Virus record (IMG/VR): IMGVR_UViG_3300025652_000621 | Coordinates: 1-22,333 of that record | From: a virus | Reading direction: 5' to 3' (one strand) | Length of the DNA stretch: 22,333 nt | Shown: positions 17,248 through 22,333 of the stretch, in pieces | Layout of the letters: each line of letters starts with the position of its first letter | Position numbering within the stretch: the first letter of the stretch is position 1 | Program-made: the position numbers and the translations under genes | Notes under the pieces: model-generated | What the model was told of the DNA's origin: nothing | The model's database searches: none | What the model saw: only the letters and a program-made list of their open reading frames with translations

Positions 17248-17255
17248 TATAAATA
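17248..17255 (+). promoter_or_regulatory. T4-type late promoter sequence
   Basis: TATAAATA is the exact -10 consensus used by the T4 late sigma factor gp55. It lies about 24 bases before the start of the 17279 gene, in the intergenic gap, which is the right place. The gp33 co-activator of late transcription is encoded downstream in this window. Confidence 0.6.
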
Positions 17256-17278
17256 GTTTAAACAATAAGGAGATCGCT

Positions 17279-17491
17279 ATGTACATTGACCCTATGGTGC
17301 TTAACTGGATCCTTATCGGAGTTGCTTCTGGCTGCTCCGCTATGATCGGATATCATTTCGGTAAAAGATCTAATGAAGACACTATTGCCGACACTATCAC
17401 ATTCTTGGCAAAAGAGGGATTCGTCAAATCTTACGAGAATGAAGACGGTGAGCTAGAGCTCGTCAAATTAAATGACGATATTCCCAAATAA
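17279..17491 (+). CDS. small membrane-anchored protein
   Basis: A 70-residue protein with one N-terminal transmembrane helix (about residues 6-26: VLNWILIGVASGCSAMIGYH) and a polar acidic cytoplasmic or periplasmic tail. The short HFGKR after the helix favours a cytoplasmic tail. AAGGAGA six bases before the ATG is a strong ribosome site. A TATAAATA late promoter lies directly upstream. Function unknown. Confidence 0.75.
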   Translation: MYIDPMVLNWILIGVASGCSAMIGYHFGKRSNEDTIADTITFLAKEGFVKSYENEDGELELVKLNDDIPK

Positions 17492-17495
17492 ACTA

Positions 17496-17524
17496 TATAC
17501 TTCTCTAGCTATCTGTGATACAAT
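17496..17524 (+). promoter_or_regulatory. promoter for the 17549 gene and gp33
   Basis: TACAAT at 17519-17524 is a good -10, with a 17-base spacer to a weaker TATACT at 17496-17501. GGAGA and the ATG of the 17549 gene follow within 25 bases. Confidence 0.55.
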
Positions 17525-17548
17525 GCAATTACATTATGGAGATTTAAC

Positions 17549-18685
17549 ATGGTAGCTCGTCAAAAGCCTACACGTAAAAAGGCATCATCACTTCCCCGCA
17601 AGGCCCGTACAGGGCTTGCGGCTGCTCCTACTAAAAACTTCCATGCATTCCGAGAATACTTTCGAGTGGATCTTGAGCGTAAAGAAGTTGCAGGAGTTCT
17701 TCGAGCATACATTCGCGATAACTATACAGGTGAAGAGCGTAAGCTACTTCTCTCTGGACCAGATCATGTGTATACGTCACACTATGGTCCAGCGGCCGGT
17801 ATCCAGTGGAAAAATCTTGGCTATGACTGGCCAGAGAATTACCATGGAGTAAAAGCTGCAGATAGCTACATCGAGAATGTTCGATACTGGGCAGAAAAGA
17901 AAGCTGCAGAGAAATCTGAAGAAGTCAAGACTGCACAGGTTGTACGTTCTCCTATGGATATTGTTAAGGAGCGTACGTCTGACTTTATTGGTGAGGTCGA
18001 AGATGTACTGGATCTTTTCTATAATGGGACATACATTGACGTAGAAAACTACTCGGTGTATAACGAAATGGTTAAGGCTGATCTGAACTCTTTTTCTGCT
18101 GCTAATGTACTAAAGTACTACCAACCGGTTCTTGCAGAGATCAATGAACTAGTATCAGATAAGACCGAAGATCTAGTCGAAGCTTACAGTCACTGGACTA
18201 TTCCCAAGCGTAAAAAGTACCTTAAGCTTGTACAATCAATAGTGCATGATGCAGAGCGCTATGTGCTATCGAAGAAAGCTACACGTAAACCTTCGAAGCC
18301 TAAAGTTAAAACCGCAGACAAGCAAGTCTCTAAGCTCATCTTTGCATCGGATTCTGCAGAGCACAAGATTACCTCTATCAATCCAACATCAATTGTCGGC
18401 GCAAATAGACTGTATACGTTTAACGTAAAATATCGTGTACTCACAGAGTATGTTACTGAGTCGCCAAAGGGCTTCGAGGTTCGTGGCAGTACAATCTATG
18501 GCATTGACCTCGAGCGCTCGCGAGCTGTACGTTTACGTAAGCCTGAAGAGCAGTTAAGCACGTTTCTTACTAAGACGCCAACTGCTATTAATAAGTTCTG
18601 GGCCATGCTCACCACCAAGACAATCACAGATGTGAAAGGTCGTATTAACAAGGATACAATACTATTGAGAGCACTAGATAAATGA
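17549..18685 (+). CDS. conserved T4-like phage protein upstream of gp33
   Basis: A 378-residue soluble protein with a basic N-terminus (MVARQKPTRKKASSLPRKAR and on), a helical middle part, and a Lys-rich linker (about residues 245-268) before a C-terminal beta-rich domain (about 270-378). The R-x-KPTRKKA...ART-GLAAAPTKN start reminds me of a protein found upstream of gp33 and gp32 in marine T4-like phages, whose function is not known to me. In T4 the helicase loader gp59 is near gp32, but this protein does not resemble it by eye. It overlaps gp33 by four bases (ATGA), so the two are co-translated. Confidence 0.75.
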   Translation: MVARQKPTRKKASSLPRKARTGLAAAPTKNFHAFREYFRVDLERKEVAGVLRAYIRDNYTGEERKLLLSGPDHVYTSHYGPAAGIQWKNLGYDWPENYHGVKAADSYIENVRYWAEKKAAEKSEEVKTAQVVRSPMDIVKERTSDFIGEVEDVLDLFYNGTYIDVENYSVYNEMVKADLNSFSAANVLKYYQPVLAEINELVSDKTEDLVEAYSHWTIPKRKKYLKLVQSIVHDAERYVLSKKATRKPSKPKVKTADKQVSKLIFASDSAEHKITSINPTSIVGANRLYTFNVKYRVLTEYVTESPKGFEVRGSTIYGIDLERSRAVRLRKPEEQLSTFLTKTPTAINKFWAMLTTKTITDVKGRINKDTILLRALDK

Positions 18686-18909
18686 ACGATAAATTTCTAA
18701 CTAAATCAGAATTCTCTAAACTTGTCGAAAAGGCAGTGCTTGAGAATAAACTTGGATATATGGATGCCGTACTAATGGTCTGTGACGACCACGGCATCGA
18801 TCCAGAAGACGTGCGTAAGTTCGTTTCTGCGCCAATTCAAGAGAAGATCGAGGGTGAAGCTATGCGCTTGAATTTAATCCCACGTACCAACGAACTTTTC
18901 TTCGAATAA
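18682..18909 (+). CDS. 33: gp33, late-promoter transcription co-activator
   Basis: A 75-residue protein that matches the marine T4-like form of gp33: MNDKFLTKSEFSKLVEK opening, GYMDAVLMVCDDHGIDPEDVRKF middle and a short hydrophilic end. In T4, gp33 binds the RNA polymerase beta flap and links the gp55 late sigma to the gp45 sliding clamp, switching on late genes. The position directly upstream of gp32 is as expected in this phage group. It is shorter than T4 gp33 (112 residues), as is usual for marine relatives. Its ATG overlaps the stop of the previous gene. Confidence 0.83.
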   Translation: MNDKFLTKSEFSKLVEKAVLENKLGYMDAVLMVCDDHGIDPEDVRKFVSAPIQEKIEGEAMRLNLIPRTNELFFE

Positions 18910-18918
18910 TTGCATATA

Positions 18919-18952
18919 TAACATGTACTCTGGTACAAATATATGTTAATAT
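18919..18952 (+). promoter_or_regulatory. gp32 promoter with overlapping inverted repeat
   Basis: TGTACT at 18924-18929 and TAATAT at 18947-18952 are spaced by 17 bases. The same stretch holds TAACAT-GTAC (18919-18928) facing GTAC (18933-18936) and ATGTTA (18943-18948), an inverted repeat that spans the promoter and could be an operator or an mRNA hairpin. Confidence 0.55.
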
Positions 18953-18987
18953 ACTTCAGTTAATACAATGCAATACAAGGAAATATA

Positions 18988-19899
18988 ATGTCTTTTGCAA
19001 ATCTTAAACGTAACCGTAACTCCATCGATAAACTCGTAGCTGCAGCAGAAGCTACTGGAGGCGGTGAAAAATCCTCCTACAAAGACGAACGTATGTGGAA
19101 GCCAACCATTGATAAGATGGGTAATGGCTATGCAGTAATTCGTTTCCTACCAGCAACCGAAGATCAGGATCTCCCGTGGGTACGCTACTGGGATCATGGA
19201 TTTAAGGGTCAGACGGGTAAATGGTACATCGAACGTTCTTTGACTTCAATCGGTCAGGATGATCCAGTAGGCGTGCTTAACAGCAAGCTTTGGAACATGA
19301 GTGACGATGATAAGTCTCCGACACGTAAACAAGCTCGAGATCAGAAGCGTCGTCTGCACCATGTAGCAAACGTACTTGTAGTATCTGATCCTGCCAATCC
19401 ACAGAACGAAGGCAAGGTCTTCATGTATCAGTTTGGTAAGAAAATCTTCGATAAGATCATGGATGCTATGCAGCCACAGTACGCCGACGAGACTCCAATG
19501 AACCCATTCGATTTTTGGGAAGGCGCTGACTTTAAGATTAAAATTCGTAAAGTAGAAGGTTGGGTGAACTATGATAAAAGCGAGTTTAGCTCTGCATCTG
19601 AACTATCTTCAGATGAGGCGTACCTCGAAGGCATCTACAACACACTGCATCCTCTGAGCGAGTTTACAGATCCTAAGTTTTATAAGTCTTATGCTGATCT
19701 TGAGAAGAAGATGAATGACGTCCTTGCTCTTCAGTCTGAGATGCCTATGGCACAACAGTCTATGATGAATGCAGAATCACCTGCACCAGTCATGCGTGAG
19801 ACACCACCACAGACTATTGAAGAGATGGCAACTGCATCTGACGATACTGAGGAAGAAGAGGATACCATGAGCTACTTTGCCAAGCTGGCAAACGGTTAA
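18988..19899 (+). CDS. 32: gp32, single-stranded DNA-binding protein
   Basis: The 303-residue single-stranded-DNA-binding protein of T4-like phages, which coats DNA during replication, recombination and repair and contacts the replisome. The basic N-terminal cooperativity segment (LKRNRNS, residues 6-12), the OB-fold core with NGYAVIRFLPA and LPWVRYWDHGFKGQTGKWYI, and an acidic C-terminal tail (DDTEEEED) ending SYFAKLANG are all present. The Cys ligands of the T4 zinc site are absent, as in marine relatives. It has its own promoter upstream. Its stop codon overlaps that of the minus-strand gene by two bases (TTAA). Confidence 0.95.
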   Translation: MSFANLKRNRNSIDKLVAAAEATGGGEKSSYKDERMWKPTIDKMGNGYAVIRFLPATEDQDLPWVRYWDHGFKGQTGKWYIERSLTSIGQDDPVGVLNSKLWNMSDDDKSPTRKQARDQKRRLHHVANVLVVSDPANPQNEGKVFMYQFGKKIFDKIMDAMQPQYADETPMNPFDFWEGADFKIKIRKVEGWVNYDKSEFSSASELSSDEAYLEGIYNTLHPLSEFTDPKFYKSYADLEKKMNDVLALQSEMPMAQQSMMNAESPAPVMRETPPQTIEEMATASDDTEEEEDTMSYFAKLANG

Positions 19900-21806
19900 T
19901 CTAGTCCAGCAATAGCTCCACCCACATCATGTGGGTTGGGCGTGCTCCCAGCATCTATTCGAGTATTAGAAACATTAGTAGACGCGTCGGTGGTTGTCAC
20001 TGGCGCGTTTACTGTTGCAGCAGCTCGTTGTTCGTAAGTTGCCATTATCTGCTCAAGTCTTGCTAGCTCCTCCATCATTACCTGAACTTGGGGCTGACTA
20101 GCGTAATATTCGCTCGCTTGACTACGCAACTGTGGAGAGCCTCTTCCGCGCGTGAGTTCTTTAGATCTTTTTTCCCACTCTTCGAATGTTATGTCGCCAG
20201 CCATCTCCTGCCGATCTAATTCTCTTTGAGCGTTAGATGAAGCTTTACTATAATTAAATTCCCCGACCCCACTTGGACGCATTATCCCGGTTGAAACAAT
20301 ATAGTCAAATATTTCTTCTTTGTTTTTAAAGCCACCTAATAAAGACCCAGATTCTTGCTTGGCCGATAGCATCTTTTCATCTAATCCCAATGCTCTAAGC
20401 GCTTTTAAAGCTGACTCTGTGGCTAAATTTCCAGCCTTTGATCCCAGAGAAGATTCGCCAAACGATTCTTGGGCTACCTCTTCGTTGCTTTTGCCTGTAA
20501 ACATTCGCAGGGCAGATTTGGCTGCATAGATCCCTAGATCGGCCATGCCTACAATACCTTCGGCAGCACCACCAGCGCCGCCTGATAACTTTTCTAAATT
20601 GGTAGCTACCTGCCCCATCTCGGCTGTTTCAACGACCTGTTTCTTCGCGCCTTGGACAGCATCGCTAGCAACTAGAAGAGCACCAAGCGGTGCAGCCGCA
20701 AGTTTACTAACTGCTTTAGCACCACGGCGCGCTACGACGAGGACCGGCTGTGGCCGCTTCAATGCTGCTAAGACCTCCTTGGGCGAGGCAAATGGCAGTT
20801 CGCCGCCAGGAGTTATTTTTCTGATGCTTATTCTACCGTCTTTGTGCTGGACTCTTTTGAATCCTGCGGTCTCAAGATCTGTATCCGAAAACTTAGATAA
20901 CTCCGTCTGAGTAACGCTTTTAGAAGGGGCATCATCACCAAGTGCACTAGATGGGGCTGATGGTCTAGCCGTTTGACCAGCTCCTCGAGGATCATACTCA
21001 GCATCTACTGCTATATACTGCGCTCTTTCAAGAGCCAAACGACTAGCCTTAGTACTTCTAGCTTTTTTTACTTCTGCAGCAGCGATCTCAGCGTTTTTAG
21101 CTCTTAAAGCACGTTCGTCAGCGAGAACTTTATCGCTAGCTGCACGATTGGCTAATTTTTTCTTTAACTCTTTTTCTTCGTATAGCTTGTCAGCCTCACG
21201 CATTTTAGCACGGGCTTCTTCCATCTTCTGTTGTCTTTCAAACCGCTTTGCTTCTTTCTTAGCCGCCAGTTCTTTTCTGTGAGCTGCAGCAGATTCGGCT
21301 CTTAAGCTGCGTTCTTCCACTTTAAGCCTATCTGATTCCGCGCGTGCATTTAATCTTTCAGCTTTTTGCTTTTTCTTTAATTCATCAGCCTCAATTAAAG
21401 AAAGACCCCGTTGGGTTTTGGCGCGCTTCGACATGACGTCTGAAAGAGCCGTGGCTGCGCCGCCTAACAACTTTAATGCGCCTTTGGCAGTTGCCAGACC
21501 CGCACCGAGCAAAGTAAGGTCTTTTATCCCACTTAATATACCAGGAATATTACTTCCTTTAGATGCCTTAGAGGCAGAAGTAAAGGCGCCACCAGCAGCA
21601 GCGCCTTTACCCAATCCTTTTAAGAGTTTATTTCTTTCACGTTCCGCTTCTAGTCTATCGCCCCGACCGTTTTTTTCATTTTCAAGAAACTTTTTAAGAT
21701 TCTTGTCCATGGACTGTAGAGATTTATTCCCAGTCTCTTGGTTCTCGATGATGATTTTATCATCTTCTTGAATTAGCCTTGCGACTTCCTGTAACGTGAT
21801 AGCCAT
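19896..21806 (-). CDS. large tail or baseplate-associated protein
   Basis: A 636-residue protein I cannot name. An N-terminal polar part is followed by a Gly/Ala-rich hydrophobic stretch (about 66-125), a long Lys/Glu/Ala-rich helical segment (about 125-265, coiled coil likely), a Pro/Ser-rich linker (about 275-290), a second Ala/Gly-rich hydrophobic region (about 345-430) and a Thr/Ala-rich tail. The helix-plus-hydrophobic layout recalls tape-measure or baseplate-hub proteins. It directly follows gp26 and gp51 homologs on the minus strand, with a TAATG junction to gp51, which supports a tail assembly role. It could match the cryptic hub-associated protein of marine T4-like phages. Confidence 0.7.
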   Translation of the reverse strand: MAITLQEVARLIQEDDKIIIENQETGNKSLQSMDKNLKKFLENEKNGRGDRLEAERERNKLLKGLGKGAAAGGAFTSASKASKGSNIPGILSGIKDLTLLGAGLATAKGALKLLGGAATALSDVMSKRAKTQRGLSLIEADELKKKQKAERLNARAESDRLKVEERSLRAESAAAHRKELAAKKEAKRFERQQKMEEARAKMREADKLYEEKELKKKLANRAASDKVLADERALRAKNAEIAAAEVKKARSTKASRLALERAQYIAVDAEYDPRGAGQTARPSAPSSALGDDAPSKSVTQTELSKFSDTDLETAGFKRVQHKDGRISIRKITPGGELPFASPKEVLAALKRPQPVLVVARRGAKAVSKLAAAPLGALLVASDAVQGAKKQVVETAEMGQVATNLEKLSGGAGGAAEGIVGMADLGIYAAKSALRMFTGKSNEEVAQESFGESSLGSKAGNLATESALKALRALGLDEKMLSAKQESGSLLGGFKNKEEIFDYIVSTGIMRPSGVGEFNYSKASSNAQRELDRQEMAGDITFEEWEKRSKELTRGRGSPQLRSQASEYYASQPQVQVMMEELARLEQIMATYEQRAAATVNAPVTTTDASTNVSNTRIDAGSTPNPHDVGGAIAGLD

Positions 21807-21961
21807 TATTGCATCTCTCTTATTTGTTGTTCTCGCGCCTTCATCTGATTAATTAATAAAGTAACGTATACTTCCCTTTCCCACGGCATCATACTATAAA
21901 GATCTGCTAGTGAATAACTATGATTTTCCATTAATTGAAAGTTTGTTTCAAAGTGATTCAC
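21806..21961 (-). CDS. 51: gp51-like baseplate hub assembly catalyst
   Basis: A small minus-strand frame of 51 residues from GTG (21961), containing SYSLADLYSMMPWEREVYV followed by a helix LLINQMKAREQQIREMQ. The (Y)S-x-x-D-(I/L)-x-x-MMPWE-RE-VY pattern is that of gp51 homologs in T4-like phages, a protein needed catalytically for assembly of the baseplate hub. It lies between gp26 and the large tail gene, and its stop overlaps the next start in TAATG. The start is uncertain: the frame reads back through HENLVNHFETNF to an ATA that overlaps the gp26 stop, giving 59 residues. Confidence 0.7.
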   Translation of the reverse strand: MNHFETNFQLMENHSYSLADLYSMMPWEREVYVTLLINQMKAREQQIREMQ

Positions 21962-21981
21962 TAGGTTTTCGTGAGAAAGGG

Positions 21982-22333
21982 CTATTCGAAAAAATCAGAT
22001 AATCCTCTTAAAGTTGTTTGGTTTTTATGTTTACAGCCCTCACACTCGAACTCCACGCCTAATTTCATGCTAGGTGTATTAAGTACAAATTCCCTAAGCT
22101 TTTCAAATTGGCGTGACGTCATACTATTAACAAAGGCTTCTAATTCTTCTTTGGGCTCTTCGTTTACCTGCAGACGCTCATCTTGGGTAAGAACCGCCTC
22201 AATGCTGTTCATAATAATAGCGTAAAGCCTTGATATATCGTCTTTTGCTTCAGCAATTTCAGGCTGCGATAAAGAATCATTATACGAGAGATATTTCATC
22301 TCTAAAGAAATTCCCGGGCTAATCTCAATAATA
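21982..22333 (-). CDS. 26: gp26-like baseplate hub subunit, 5' end outside window
   Basis: The C-terminal part of a minus-strand gene. The frame is open to the window edge above the internal Met (22299): EISPGISLEMKYL is in frame upstream, so the gene is truncated by the window. The C-terminal segment FECEGCKHKNQTTLRGLSDFF carries a CxxC pair and matches the end of gp26, a baseplate hub subunit of T4-like phages that acts in tail assembly. Family members are about 210-250 residues, so roughly half is visible. The gp51-like gene follows about 20 bases later. Confidence 0.75.
   Translation of the reverse strand, partial: IIEISPGISLEMKYLSYNDSLSQPEIAEAKDDISRLYAIIMNSIEAVLTQDERLQVNEEPKEELEAFVNSMTSRQFEKLREFVLNTPSMKLGVEFECEGCKHKNQTTLRGLSDFFE

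Noticed and set aside
20320-21771. Plus-strand frames of 69, 121 and 117 residues
   Set aside because: They lie opposite the 636-residue minus-strand gene and have Pro/Ser/Ala-rich compositions typical of shadow frames.

Overview
The window is a piece of a T4-superfamily myovirus genome of the marine, cyanophage- or pelagiphage-like kind. The assignment rests on the right end, where the late-transcription co-activator gp33 sits directly upstream of the single-stranded-DNA-binding protein gp32, convergent with a minus-strand baseplate run gp26 - gp51 - large tail-associated protein. The DNA is AT-rich and densely packed, with ATGA and TAATG stop/start overlaps and Shine-Dalgarno sites suited to a Gram-negative host. 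The host itself cannot be named from the sequence.

Layout, left to right. (1) 1-2375: four co-directional genes that look like glycan-building enzymes: two tandem GT25-type glycosyltransferases (the first cut by the window edge), a DTD-motif sugar transferase and an unrecognised protein. (2) 2379-3120: a near-perfect sigma70-type promoter, a small protein and a secreted glycine-zipper protein. (3) 3132-8524: an RNA-rich region of about 5.4 kb. It holds 14 complete or nearly complete tRNA genes, three orphan tRNA 3' halves that keep T-arm and CCA, two copies of a tRNA-like RNA inside a long helix, three further structured RNA regions, a mini-cistron with attenuator-like geometry, and small genes between them (HAD phosphatase-like, YkuK/RNase H-like, membrane and basic proteins). 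(4) 8543-8918: a membrane-anchored helical protein and a 44-residue lipoprotein. (5) 8947-15409: a tightly overlapping enzyme cassette: 2OG-Fe(II) dioxygenase, B12-type radical SAM protein, sulfotransferase, fatty acid desaturase, unknown protein, second 2OG dioxygenase, methyltransferase-like protein, two small phage proteins and a third 2OG dioxygenase. (6) 15427-17491: many very small genes in short promoter-led units. (7) 17549-19899: a conserved protein, gp33 and gp32. (8) 19896-22333, minus strand: structural genes.

Ten promoter-like sites share the pattern T(T/G/A)TA(C/A)(A/T) - 17 or 18 bases - TANNNT. Those in the tRNA region usually carry a G-run just before TTTACA. They break the plus-strand block into short transcription units, several of which mainly produce tRNA and structured RNA. 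One T4-type late promoter sequence (TATAAATA) precedes the gene at 17279.

The most unusual content is the RNA region. Two tRNA-like elements share sequence around a 2x2 internal loop while their helices differ by compensating changes. Around them are tRNAs with an undecodable palindromic anticodon arm, mismatched acceptor stems, or variable arms of the wrong class, together with large multi-hairpin RNAs reminiscent in setting of the phage GOLLD RNA. All structures were read by eye, so pairing claims are direct sequence complementarity and functions are inference.
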